Shown here piece after piece: positions 1 through 8,243 of a stretch of 61,467 nt of DNA. Positions within the stretch are counted from its first letter, which is position 1, and every line of letters begins with the position of its first letter. Under the pieces are notes generated by a model. It worked only from the letters and a program-made list of their open reading frames with translations. It searched no databases and was not told where the DNA came from. The stretch is from assembly GCA_025934485.1 (NCBI GenBank), contig JAICXX010000016.1:1-61467 (forward strand), in the 5' to 3' direction. The position numbers were made by a program, and so were the translations under genes. This stretch comes from Chitinophagaceae bacterium (lineage in GTDB: Bacteria > Bacteroidota > Bacteroidia > Chitinophagales > Chitinophagaceae).

Positions 1-2034
1 ATCCTGGCGCAGCAGCTATATGAGAATGTGGAAGGTAATCTTACCGACAAACAGATCCGGTATGCGAAGACCATCCACTCCTGCGGGGATGACCTGATCC
101 AGCTGATCAACGACATCCTCGACTTGTCGAAGATCGAGTCCGGATTTATCACGGCCAATTTCTCGCCGGTGCGTTTTGCGGAGATCGCCAGTTTCGTGGA
201 AACGACCTTCAAGCCCATCTCCGAGGCCCGGCATTTGCGGTTCACCATCGAAACGGACCCCAGGCTGCCCCAGAGCATGGAGACGGATCTGCAGCGGTTG
301 AACCAGATCCTCAAGAACCTGCTCTCCAACTCCTTTAAGTTTACGGAGAAAGGGGAGGTGAAGCTCAAGATCTATGAGGCTAACCGCAACTGGAAGCTGG
401 GATCGATCTCGCTGGATGAAGCGCGGCAGGTGGTCGCCTTCGCCATCAGCGATACGGGTATCGGTATTCCACAGGAGAAGCAAAATATCATCTTCGAGGC
501 CTTTCAGCAGGCGGAAGGGTCCACGAGCCGGAAATACGGCGGTACGGGCCTGGGCCTGTCGATTAGCCGCGGTCTGGCCGAACTGCTGGGCGGCACCATC
601 GAGCTGGAGAGCGTTCCCGGCCGGGGCAGCACCTTTACCTTATTCCTGCCGGTGGAGAGCGTCACGGGTCTCATCACCAAAGAAGCGTCGGAGCTCACTG
701 CCTATCAGCAGTTACAGCTGGGCGGGGACAGCAACGAGATCGATACCCTGTTGAATTCGCTCCGGGTAACGAACGAACAGATCGAATCGCCCACCAAGCT
801 GAATATCGTGAACGAGATGATCAATGACGCGGGGGATGACCGGAGCAATATCCTGCCGGGAGACAAGATCGTGCTGATCGTCGAAGACGATCTCCGGTTC
901 GGCCGGATCATCATCGAGAAAGCGCACAATCATGATATGAAGGCGGTGGTCGCCACCAACTACCTCGAGGTCTTCGATTTCATCAACCGGTTTACGCCGA
1001 TGGCGATCACGCTCGACGTGAAGCTGCCGGATACCAGTGGCTGGAAGGTGCTGGACCTGCTGCGGAACGATCTCAACTACCGGCATATCCCGATCCACCT
1101 GATCTCGGGCGAAGAGAACAAGGCGCTGGCCCTGAAACGGGGGGCACGGAGCTTCCTGCTGAAGCCGCTGGAGAACGAGGCGCTGGACGAATTGTTTGAA
1201 GATATCCTGAGCTTCAGCAACAAGAATGCGCGGAAGATCCTGGTGGTCGAAGACAATGAGCCCGATGCATCGCAGATCCGGAAGATGCTCCAGGCCGACA
1301 ATATGCAGGTTACCGTTGCTCCTACCGGGAAACATGCGTTACAGGAGAATGACATCAAGACCTTCGATTGCATCATCCTGGATTATACCTTGCCGGATAT
1401 CTCGGGGATCGACCTGATCACGCAGGTGAGCGAGAACAAGAAAAGGCTGACGCCGGTGATCGTGTATTCGGCGAAGGACTTCAATAAGAAGGAGCTCTAT
1501 CACCTGAACCGGAGCTCGAACACGGTGTTGCTGAAGGGCGTCAATTCACTCGAACATTTGCTCGAAGAAACGGTGCTGCATCTGCATATCAATCACCGGG
1601 AACTGGCGCCGGAGAAACGCCGGGTCATCGAGCAGATCCGGATGAAGGATGATATTTTAACGGGTAAAAATGTGTTGGTGGTGGACGACGACGTACGTAA
1701 TTTGTTTGCCCTGACGACGGTCTTCGAACGCTATAATATCAACGTCGTGACGGCAGAGTCCGGAAAGGAAGCCATCCAGATCATCAATGACGACAAACAA
1801 AAGGTCGACATGGTGCTGATGGATATTATGATGCCGGAGATGGACGGGTATGAGACGACGCAAAAGATCCGGCGCGAGCATAAGAACAATACGTTGCCGA
1901 TCATCGCCGTTACAGCTAAAGCGATGAAGGGTGACCGCCAGAAATGTATAGAGGCCGGTGCATCCGATTATATCACCAAGCCGCTGAAGATCGATCAGCT
2001 GTTGAGCCTGATGCGCGTTTGGTTCTATAAATAA
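1..2034 (+). CDS. Hybrid histidine kinase with three receiver domains (5'-truncated by window edge)
   Basis: The reading frame is open from base 1, so the sensor part and the phospho-accepting His box lie upstream of the window. What is visible is the end of the dimerisation helix ([14 protein letters not shown]), then a HATPase_c domain with the N box (NLLSNSFKF, about nt 315-345), G1 (DTGIGIP, about nt 450-470) and G2 ([10 protein letters not shown], about nt 540-570). Three REC domains follow at about nt 868-1200, 1228-1560 and 1663-2031; candidate phospho-Asp motifs are LDVKLPD, LDYTLPD and MDIMMPE. The third REC is the most canonical (DDD acidic pocket, T-A-K, KPL lysine). No DNA-binding output is present, so phosphate is probably passed to a partner. 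It heads a run of three signalling genes with 24 nt to the next. Confidence 0.93.
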   Translation: MLAQQLYENVEGNLTDKQIRYAKTIHSCGDDLIQLINDILDLSKIESGFITANFSPVRFAEIASFVETTFKPISEARHLRFTIETDPRLPQSMETDLQRLNQILKNLLSNSFKFTEKGEVKLKIYEANRNWKLGSISLDEARQVVAFAISDTGIGIPQEKQNIIFEAFQQAEGSTSRKYGGTGLGLSISRGLAELLGGTIELESVPGRGSTFTLFLPVESVTGLITKEASELTAYQQLQLGGDSNEIDTLLNSLRVTNEQIESPTKLNIVNEMINDAGDDRSNILPGDKIVLIVEDDLRFGRIIIEKAHNHDMKAVVATNYLEVFDFINRFTPMAITLDVKLPDTSGWKVLDLLRNDLNYRHIPIHLISGEENKALALKRGARSFLLKPLENEALDELFEDILSFSNKNARKILVVEDNEPDASQIRKMLQADNMQVTVAPTGKHALQENDIKTFDCIILDYTLPDISGIDLITQVSENKKRLTPVIVYSAKDFNKKELYHLNRSSNTVLLKGVNSLEHLLEETVLHLHINHRELAPEKRRVIEQIRMKDDILTGKNVLVVDDDVRNLFALTTVFERYNINVVTAESGKEAIQIINDDKQKVDMVLMDIMMPEMDGYETTQKIRREHKNNTLPIIAVTAKAMKGDRQKCIEAGASDYITKPLKIDQLLSLMRVWFYK

Positions 2035-2058
2035 ATTTTGTTGAAACACCCCTAGTTC

Positions 2059-3351
2059 ATGCAACCAAAGATCATGTTAGTTGATGACCGGGAAGACAAT
2101 CTGATGTCCCTGGAAAGTGTGTTGGAGCCCGACGGATACCGTTTCGTGAAGGCGGGTTCCGGCCGGCAGGTACTGAAGCACCTGCTTACGGATTTTGATT
2201 TTGCGTTGATCCTGATGGACGTCCAGATGCCAAATCTGAACGGGTTCGAGACGGCTTCGCTTATCTACGAGCGGGACCGGCTGCGCCATATCCCGATCAT
2301 CTTTATTACGGCCAATAACTATGGCGAGGAGAATTTATTCAAGGGCTACCGCGCGGGCGCGGTGGATTATATTTACAAACCCGTGAACCCCGAGCTGTTG
2401 CGGGTAAAGGTGGGTGTCTTTGTCGATCTGTACCGGAAGAACCAGCGGCTGATCGCCCAGGAGCAGAAGCTGGTCGCCATCAATCGAAACCTGGAGCTGG
2501 AGATCAACGAAAGGAAGGCTTCCGAGGAAAAGGTTACGGACCTGAACAAGCAGCTGCTGGAGAATATCAGTCGCCTGGAGACCGCCAATAAGGACCTGGA
2601 CCTTTTCGCCTTTATGGCTTCGCATGACCTGCAGGCGCCGCTCAGGAAGATACGGATGTTCAGCGACCGGTTGCTGGCGAGTTCCGAGAACCAGTTCAGC
2701 AAAGAAGGAAAACTGTATCTCTCGCGTATCCAGGAGGTCTCGAAGCGAATGCAGGATCTGATCAACGATATCCTGCGATTTTCCAAGATCGCCGTCGAGA
2801 AACAGAGTTTCGAAGAGGTAGATCTCAATGGGGTGGTCGCAGAGGTCTTGTCGGAAATGGAGCCGGTGATCCGGGAGAAGAATGCGCAGATCGAGCTGGA
2901 TCCGCTGCCGGTGTTGCCGGCCAGTACGGTGCTTATGGGGCCTTTGTTCTCGAACCTGATCAGCAATGCGCTGAAATATGGTAAAAAGGGGGAGGTGCGT
3001 GTTCGTATCCGGTATGAGGAGGGGCCTGTGCAATCCACCGGGAACGGGAAGGAGACCGAGGTCCGTTATGGCCGGATCTATATCGAGGACAATGGCATCG
3101 GGTTCGATCAGAAATATGCGGAACAGATCTTCGATATGTTCCGCCGGCTGCATTCGAATGCGGAATATGAGGGGACGGGCATCGGCCTGGCGCTTTGCAA
3201 GAAGATCGTGGAGATGCACCACGGGTACATCTCGGCCCTGGGTAAACCCGGCGAAGGGGCGGTTTTTATCGTCTCCCTTCCTTTAAGTGCACCACAAAAG
3301 GAATCGATTGGAAAAAATGACGAAATTAGCGGAAATACAACAAACAACTAA
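2059..3351 (+). CDS. Response regulator-histidine kinase fusion (REC-coiled coil-HisKA-HATPase)
   Basis: 430 residues, soluble, no membrane segment. An N-terminal REC domain (residues 4-120) has acidic pocket DDRED, candidate phospho-Asp54 in LMDVQMP and conserved Lys107 in YKP. A charged coiled coil (about 125-180) leads to a HisKA domain with His189 in MASHDLQAPLRK, a phytochrome-type H box, and a C-terminal HATPase_c with DNGIGF and GTGIGLALC. A protein that begins with a receiver and ends with a kinase fits a relay position: it could accept phosphate from the upstream hybrid kinase or have its kinase activity gated by REC phosphorylation. The ATG at 2059 puts the REC start at the usual place. 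The next gene overlaps its 3' end. Confidence 0.92.
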   Translation: MQPKIMLVDDREDNLMSLESVLEPDGYRFVKAGSGRQVLKHLLTDFDFALILMDVQMPNLNGFETASLIYERDRLRHIPIIFITANNYGEENLFKGYRAGAVDYIYKPVNPELLRVKVGVFVDLYRKNQRLIAQEQKLVAINRNLELEINERKASEEKVTDLNKQLLENISRLETANKDLDLFAFMASHDLQAPLRKIRMFSDRLLASSENQFSKEGKLYLSRIQEVSKRMQDLINDILRFSKIAVEKQSFEEVDLNGVVAEVLSEMEPVIREKNAQIELDPLPVLPASTVLMGPLFSNLISNALKYGKKGEVRVRIRYEEGPVQSTGNGKETEVRYGRIYIEDNGIGFDQKYAEQIFDMFRRLHSNAEYEGTGIGLALCKKIVEMHHGYISALGKPGEGAVFIVSLPLSAPQKESIGKNDEISGNTTNN

Positions 3352-4807
3352 TCCAGATAACATGCTGGCTTCCAATCTTGCCACACGGATATTGATAGTT
3401 GAGGACGATCAGGATGACTTTTTGATCATCGAAGCTTGTATCAAGGACATCCCGGACAAGAAATTTCAGATCGAATGGTGTTACAATTATGAAGAGGCGA
3501 TCCAGCGGATCGGGAAGCGGATGTATGATGTTTACTTCGTGGATTACCTGTTAGGCGAGAAAACCGGCCTCGAGCTGGTGCGGGAAGCCATCGCGATGGG
3601 GACAGAGGAGCCGATGGTGTTGTTGACAGGGATCGGTAACCGCCAGGTGGATGTGCAGGCGATGAATGTGGGGGCGATGGATTTCCTCGTCAAATCGGAG
3701 ATCACCACGGAGAAGCTGGAGCGGTCGATCCGGTATGCGCTGGAACGCAGCGCGTATATCAAAGCCCTAAGGGTCAACGAGCGGAAGTTCCGGAATATCT
3801 TCGAACGTTCGAAAGACGCGGTGTTCCTCACCGGCGACGACCTCGTCTTCCGGGATGTCAACATGGCCACGTGTGAGCTCTTTAAATATGGCAAGGAAGA
3901 GCTGCTGAAGATGAGCCTGTACAATCTTTTTGCGCGGAAAGAAGCGGCGCAGCTGCTGCGGGAACGGCTTTCGCAAACCGGCGAGGTCGAGGATCTCGAG
4001 GTCGAGCTGCTGACGCGGACAAAGGAGCGGCGCAATTGTATCCTGTCGATCTCTTTTCAGGTCTATGCCAATGGGGAGAACAACAACCAGGGGATCATTC
4101 ACGACATCACCAATCTCAAACGGATCGAGCGGGCGACGTTCCAGATCGAGAAACTACGGTCGACGGCGATGCTGCTCAGGACGCTGGCGCATGAGGTGCG
4201 GAATCCGCTCACGAATATCAACTTATCCGTAGAGCAGCTGAAGCCCGAGATCAACACCGAAGACGCAAATATTTATTTGGACATCATTGCCCGCAATTGC
4301 GGCCGGATCGATGGATTGATCTCCGAGCTGCTCGACCTGTCGCGGCCTGCGGAGATCTCCTTGCAGAAGACGGGTTTGCAGGAGATCATCGATGCTACGC
4401 TGGCGGCGGCTTCGGACCGTATCGCGCTGAAGAATATCCGGCTGGAGCTGGCCTATCCGGACAGGCCGGCGTTTGTGATGGCGGACAAGGACAAGCTGAA
4501 GATCGCTTTGTTAAATATCCTGATCAATGCGGTGGAGGCGGTGCCCGCGCAAAGCGGCGTGATCACGATCTCCATCCTGAACGAGCAGCAGCAGCAGTAT
4601 AAGGTGTTGATCAACGACAATGGCAGCGGCATCCCCGAAGAGAATATCTCGCGCATCTTCGAGCCGTATTTTACCTCCAAGGCCAATGGTTTCGGGCTGG
4701 GTCTTGCGGCCACCTGGAATATCCTGCAGTCGCACCGTGCGGGTGTCGACGTGACCTCGCAGCTCGGCGAGGGGACGAGTTTTATGCTGACTTTTGAACA
4801 GGCATAG
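3317..4807 (+). CDS. REC-PAS-histidine kinase
   Basis: Numbered from this start: REC (residues about 24-140, candidate phospho-Asp76 in VDYLLG), PAS (about 155-270, FRNIFERSKDAVFL), HisKA with His292 in LAHEVRNPLTNI, and HATPase_c with NDNGSGIPEENISRIFEPYFTS (cited in part) and FGLGLAA. The NtrB-like H box (HEVRNPL) differs from the H box of the preceding kinase, so the two arose separately. Start choice is uncertain: 3287, 3317 and 3362 are all in frame. 3317 is preferred because an A-rich tract precedes it, although it overlaps the previous gene by 35 nt; 3362 would avoid overlap. Third of three adjacent signalling genes; no output domain. Confidence 0.88.
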   Translation: MTKLAEIQQTTNPDNMLASNLATRILIVEDDQDDFLIIEACIKDIPDKKFQIEWCYNYEEAIQRIGKRMYDVYFVDYLLGEKTGLELVREAIAMGTEEPMVLLTGIGNRQVDVQAMNVGAMDFLVKSEITTEKLERSIRYALERSAYIKALRVNERKFRNIFERSKDAVFLTGDDLVFRDVNMATCELFKYGKEELLKMSLYNLFARKEAAQLLRERLSQTGEVEDLEVELLTRTKERRNCILSISFQVYANGENNNQGIIHDITNLKRIERATFQIEKLRSTAMLLRTLAHEVRNPLTNINLSVEQLKPEINTEDANIYLDIIARNCGRIDGLISELLDLSRPAEISLQKTGLQEIIDATLAAASDRIALKNIRLELAYPDRPAFVMADKDKLKIALLNILINAVEAVPAQSGVITISILNEQQQQYKVLINDNGSGIPEENISRIFEPYFTSKANGFGLGLAATWNILQSHRAGVDVTSQLGEGTSFMLTFEQA

Positions 4808-4862
4808 CGCGACGCTGCTTCCCGGCGGCGTTGATGGTTCGGCTGACCGGCCGGGTCCTGGC

Positions 4863-5321
4863 CTAGGAGTAGGCGATCGGCTCGAGGTCGAGGATCTGGT
4901 GCAGATGATGCAGCAGGTGATTGCAGTAATCCGCGGCGAGCCATTGCATGGTCTGCGGTTCGCCTTTTCCCATGGCGCATTTTCGCTGAGCCGTTTCGGG
5001 GCCGATATTAGCCAGGACGATGGACAGGTGCCGGTTGAGCAGGGACCAGAGCCGGACGAGGTCGGCTGCGTCATGCTGCTGGTAGTTGGAGCAGCGCACC
5101 CAGGCATCCTGGTCGTAGCCGATAACGGGGGTGTCTTCGTATTGGGCGACGATAAAGCGGCGGATATTGTTCTGGGCCGAGTCCACGAGGTGACCCAGGA
5201 TCTCCTTTTTGCTCCATTTATGCGGGTGCGGTTTCCAGGCAAAGGTCTCGTCGGAGAGGGCCTCCAGCCGGGGGGTATATATGCGGATGATCTTTTCGAG
5301 ATGTTGGATGGTGGTTTGCAT
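4863..5321 (-). CDS. DinB-like (DinB_2 superfamily) protein
   Basis: 152 residues from the ATG at 5321; a longer upstream extension in the same frame is not needed because this Met begins the family-like sequence MQTTIQHLEKII. Three helical blocks carry the expected His residues: HLVD near residue 40, NRHL near 95, and NHLLHHLHQ near the C terminus. This is the four-helix metal-binding fold of DinB/YfiT-type enzymes, which as a family include thiol-dependent transferases; the substrate cannot be told. Divergent from pdhB, the two start codons being about 60 nt apart. A second DinB-like gene lies at 41406-41915. Confidence 0.85.
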   Translation of the reverse strand: MQTTIQHLEKIIRIYTPRLEALSDETFAWKPHPHKWSKKEILGHLVDSAQNNIRRFIVAQYEDTPVIGYDQDAWVRCSNYQQHDAADLVRLWSLLNRHLSIVLANIGPETAQRKCAMGKGEPQTMQWLAADYCNHLLHHLHQILDLEPIAYS

Positions 5322-5352
5322 GGAGAGGTATGGTTTATTCCATGAAGTTATA

Positions 5353-5360
5353 TAAATTTG
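5353..5360 (+). promoter_or_regulatory. Probable -7 box of the pdhB promoter
   Basis: TAAATTTG matches the Bacteroidota -7 consensus TAnnTTTG and ends 22 nt before the pdhB ATG. No clear TTTG -33 element is visible; the nearest T-rich stretch (GGTTTA, 5332-5337) is too close. Confidence 0.4.
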
Positions 5361-5382
5361 CGGCCATAATAATTCATTTAGA

Positions 5383-6369
5383 ATGAGACAAATTGCTTTT
5401 CGGGAGGCTTTGCGCGAAGCTATGAGCGAGGAAATGCGGCGCGACGACCGGGTTTTTTTAATGGGCGAAGAGGTTGCTGAATACAATGGCGCCTATAAGG
5501 TCAGCCAGGGTATGCTGGACGAATTCGGTCCCAAGCGGGTCATCGATACGCCGATCTCCGAGCTGGGTTTCACGGCGGTAGGGGTTGGTGCGGCACAGAA
5601 TGGGCTTCGCCCGGTGGTGGAGTTCATGACCTGGAACTTTGCCGTTTTGGCCCTGGACCAGATCCTGAATACGGCATCGAAGATGCTGGCCATGAGCGGT
5701 GGCCAGGTGGGTTGTCCCATCGTTTTCCGCGGGCCCAACGGTTCTGCCGGCCAGCTGGGGGCGCAGCACTCCACGGCTTTCGAAAGCTATTATGCCAATA
5801 TACCCGGCCTGAAGGTCGTGAGCCCCAGCAATGGCTATGACGCCAAGGGGCTGCTGAAGCAGGCCATCCGGTACGAAGAGGACCCCGTGATCTTTATGGA
5901 GAGCGAGGTGATGTATGGGGACAAGAACGAGGTTCCGGAGGAAGAATATTATATCCCGCTGGGCAAGGCCGATGTCAAGAAGGCCGGGAAAGACGTGACG
6001 ATCGTCTCTTACAATAAGATGATGAAGATAGCCCTGGGCGCCGCCACGGAGCTGGAGAAAGAAGGAGTCAGCGCGGAAGTCATCGATCTGCGGACCATCC
6101 GGCCGCTGGACTGGATGACGGTGCTCGAAAGCGTGAAAAAGACTAACCGGCTGGTGATCGTGGAAGAGCAGTGGCCGTTTGCTTCGATCTCTTCGGAGCT
6201 GGCCTACCGCATCCAGAAGGAAGGATTCGATTATCTCGATGCGCCAGTCCGCCGGATCACTTCGGCCGATGCGCCATTGCACTATGCGCCGAACCTCGTG
6301 GCTGCCGCGTTGCCGGATGTTCCGAGGACGGTGAAGCTGGTGAAAGAGGTGATGTATATTCAGAAATAA
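5383..6369 (+). CDS. pdhB: Pyruvate dehydrogenase E1 component, beta subunit
   Basis: 328 residues, full length for the family. E1 beta forms an alpha2beta2 heterotetramer with E1 alpha and thiamine diphosphate, decarboxylates pyruvate and transfers the acetyl unit to the E2 lipoyl group. Family signatures: MGEEVAEYNGAYKVS, RVIDTPISELGFTAVGVGAA (E1 beta ThDP-pyrimidine region), GPNGSAGQLGAQHS, and the C-terminal transketolase domain with VIDLRTIRPLDW and VEEQWP. The gene for E1 alpha is not adjacent, which is common in Bacteroidota. A strong hairpin terminator follows. Confidence 0.96.
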   Translation: MRQIAFREALREAMSEEMRRDDRVFLMGEEVAEYNGAYKVSQGMLDEFGPKRVIDTPISELGFTAVGVGAAQNGLRPVVEFMTWNFAVLALDQILNTASKMLAMSGGQVGCPIVFRGPNGSAGQLGAQHSTAFESYYANIPGLKVVSPSNGYDAKGLLKQAIRYEEDPVIFMESEVMYGDKNEVPEEEYYIPLGKADVKKAGKDVTIVSYNKMMKIALGAATELEKEGVSAEVIDLRTIRPLDWMTVLESVKKTNRLVIVEEQWPFASISSELAYRIQKEGFDYLDAPVRRITSADAPLHYAPNLVAAALPDVPRTVKLVKEVMYIQK

Positions 6370-6391
6370 GGTATCGCAGATAAAAGAAAAA

Positions 6392-6426
6392 GCCCGCCGG
6401 TCACGATGACGATGGCGGGCTTTTTT
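6392..6426 (+). terminator. Rho-independent terminator after pdhB, probably bidirectional
   Basis: Stem GCCCGCC (6392-6398) pairs with GGCGGGC (6414-6420), followed by TTTTTT. On the other strand the stem is followed by TTTTTCTTTT, so it can also end the small minus-strand gene at 6438-6575. Confidence 0.85.
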
Positions 6427-6437
6427 ATTCTTTGATA

Positions 6438-6575
6438 CTACTTGATAGCGGCCAGGGCTGTATTGAACAGCACGAGGAAACCATAAACACAACCTAACAA
6501 TACACAACCAATAACAGTAAGTTTGAAAAGGACTTTGCCCGTAGCGGGCGCTTGCAGGTCGAGATTCTGCTTCAT
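6438..6575 (-). CDS. 45-residue single-pass membrane peptide, unknown function
   Basis: Short ORF from ATG at 6575 to TAG at 6438. The peptide starts MKQNLDLQAPATGKVLFKL and continues into a hydrophobic segment (about residues 17-41: VIGCVLLGCVYGFLVLF and onward) ending AAIK. The polar 16-residue head with a single strong transmembrane stretch and a bidirectional terminator just past its stop support a real gene. It occupies an otherwise empty gap between pdhB and DUF4846. No family recognised. Codon use is similar to neighbours, but at this length chance cannot be excluded. Confidence 0.5.
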   Translation of the reverse strand: MKQNLDLQAPATGKVLFKLTVIGCVLLGCVYGFLVLFNTALAAIK

Positions 6576-6722
6576 AGGGAAATTTTTTGGATTATTAATA
6601 ATGTTTGGTTTTCAAATAAGAATTGGATGGTACTAAGATACGGCACGCGGTGTTTTTTTGCAAGACCTTCTTAGATTTTTCGGGAGAAACTCTTAAGAAT
6701 TTGCCCGATCTCGCCGGAATGC

Positions 6723-7520
6723 TCAATTTTTCAATTTAATTGCAGGCCATCCACGTAACTCATTGGTTAAGAAGGTGTATTCGGGAGTTTCGAGGACCGG
6801 GCCAGCCGCGTTGGCGCTATACCAGGGGCTGAGGGTGGGTTCGGTGGGATCTTTGACGATGTGGATATCCTGCGCCGGCATATAGCCCTGGGCAAGCAAG
6901 TAGATGCGATGGCCCTGGTTGTCTTCGGCGACGTCGATGACGAGCATGGCATGGCCCGGTGATCCGGCACGGATCAGGACGTCGCCACCGGTGAGCCGGC
7001 CGAAAGATTTTGGGGTCAGCGCTTTTTCGAGTGTCCGGGTGCTGCAATAAGCGAAGACCTTGCCGAGATAGTGATCGAAACTGCCGCGCCCGGTATCATG
7101 GTGTATTTCGGCCCATTCTTTGAAGTTGAGGCGCACGCCTGTTTCGGTGTAGAAGGTGATATCACAAAGATCGTGATTGGCGTAGAGGTATTCGGCGCGG
7201 AGCCGCATCACGGCGTCGGCGCATTGCTGCAGGTCTTCGTGGCCGATGGAAATATCGAGCACGGCGAACTGGGCATCCTGGTTGTGCTTTGGCAGGCCGT
7301 TGTAGAGATAGACGGTACGGTCTTTTTTGAGCCGCAGCTGACGAAGGAATCCCACAAATTCATCGATCCCGGCCGGGACCCGGTGGAAGCCGGGCGGGGT
7401 TGGAATATCGCCCACGTGGGAATAGGGGTTGGCGGGCATGGGCTGTCCGTGATGCGGATATCCGGTTGGCGTGTTGACCCAAAGCAGCAGCGCGAGGGTT
7501 AGGCCGATGATGGTTGGCAT
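6723..7520 (-). CDS. DUF4846 domain-containing secreted protein
   Basis: 265 residues from the ATG at 7520, which begins a signal-peptide-like sequence (MPTIIGLTLALLLWVNTPTG). The rest matches the DUF4846 family: VYLYNGLPK near residue 65, YANHDLCDITF, a Trp/Phe-rich centre (NFKEWAEI), DVLIRAGSPGHAMLVID and LAQGYMPAQDIHI near the end. DUF4846 has no established biochemical role; the SPGHAMLVVD-like block resembles papain-fold/NlpC-like His regions, but I cannot show activity. Lies 44 nt downstream of the phosphopantetheinyl transferase on the same strand and may be co-transcribed with it. Confidence 0.82.
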   Translation of the reverse strand: MPTIIGLTLALLLWVNTPTGYPHHGQPMPANPYSHVGDIPTPPGFHRVPAGIDEFVGFLRQLRLKKDRTVYLYNGLPKHNQDAQFAVLDISIGHEDLQQCADAVMRLRAEYLYANHDLCDITFYTETGVRLNFKEWAEIHHDTGRGSFDHYLGKVFAYCSTRTLEKALTPKSFGRLTGGDVLIRAGSPGHAMLVIDVAEDNQGHRIYLLAQGYMPAQDIHIVKDPTEPTLSPWYSANAAGPVLETPEYTFLTNELRGWPAIKLKN

Positions 7521-7564
7521 GCTCGTGAGAGCGGTCAGCGGACGGATTTCATAGCAAAGAATTG

Positions 7565-8212
7565 TTAAAACTGCGTGATCTCGTGAAGCCGGATGGTGGG
7601 CGGCGGGTCGGAATGGACGGTGCACCAGGCGCAGGCATAGCCGTCGAATAGCGGCAGCTCGTGCACGGCCCAGGTGGTTTCGTCGAGGGTGACGATCATC
7701 GAATGGCTGAGGTCGATGGATTGTAAAGGGATGCCGAGACCGCGTCCATCCGCCTTCAGGATACTTTCTTTAGCCGTCCAGAAGCGATAGAAGGCGTGTA
7801 AGGGAGATGGGGCCTGGCGAATGACGGCCCACTCGCTTTCCGTGAATTGCGGCTGGAAATCATCGAAGGGCAGCGGTGACAACGATTCGATGTCGACGCC
7901 CAGCGGTTTGTTACCCCCCAGCAGACAGAGCACGCGGTTACCGGAATGAGAGACGTTGAAGGCGGGGCCTTCGGGCAGATAAGGCTTTTGTTCCGGGGTA
8001 TAGCGCAGACGGCTCCAATCGGGCTCATAGCCGGCATTTTGCAGCGCCAGGCGGAGGAGGAGCTTACCGAGCAGGGCGGCGTGCCGGTCTTCCCAATTGC
8101 GGAATCTGGTGACCTTTTGTTGGAAGACGGGAGGAAGACGGGTGAGCAGAGAGCCGAAGACCGCATCGGGCAGAGGGCTGCGATATTCGGTGGCATAGAG
8201 ATCAACGTTCAT
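7565..8212 (-). CDS. 4'-phosphopantetheinyl transferase (Sfp-type)
   Basis: 215 residues. Transfers the phosphopantetheine arm of CoA to a Ser of acyl or peptidyl carrier proteins. Visible Sfp signatures: FNVSHSGNRVLC (about 85-96), the Mg2+-binding GVDIES (105-110) and FWTAKESILKADGRGLG (144-160, with Glu149). The length and split pseudo-dimer organisation fit Sfp rather than the short AcpS type. No polyketide or peptide synthetase genes are nearby, so it may serve fatty-acid ACP or distant clusters. Divergent from the sigma-54-type regulator, with only 31 nt between the two start codons. Confidence 0.9.
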   Translation of the reverse strand: MNVDLYATEYRSPLPDAVFGSLLTRLPPVFQQKVTRFRNWEDRHAALLGKLLLRLALQNAGYEPDWSRLRYTPEQKPYLPEGPAFNVSHSGNRVLCLLGGNKPLGVDIESLSPLPFDDFQPQFTESEWAVIRQAPSPLHAFYRFWTAKESILKADGRGLGIPLQSIDLSHSMIVTLDETTWAVHELPLFDGYACAWCTVHSDPPPTIRLHEITQF

Positions 8213-8229
8213 ATATCCGATGCATTTCC

Positions 8230-8237
8230 TAAATTTG
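8230..8237 (+). promoter_or_regulatory. -7 box six nt from a start codon
   Basis: TAAATTTG (TAnnTTTG consensus) ends at 8237 and the regulator ATG is at 8244. If transcription starts 5-8 nt after the box, the mRNA has essentially no 5' leader. No obvious -33 TTTG. Confidence 0.4.
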
Positions 8238-8243
8238 AATCAT

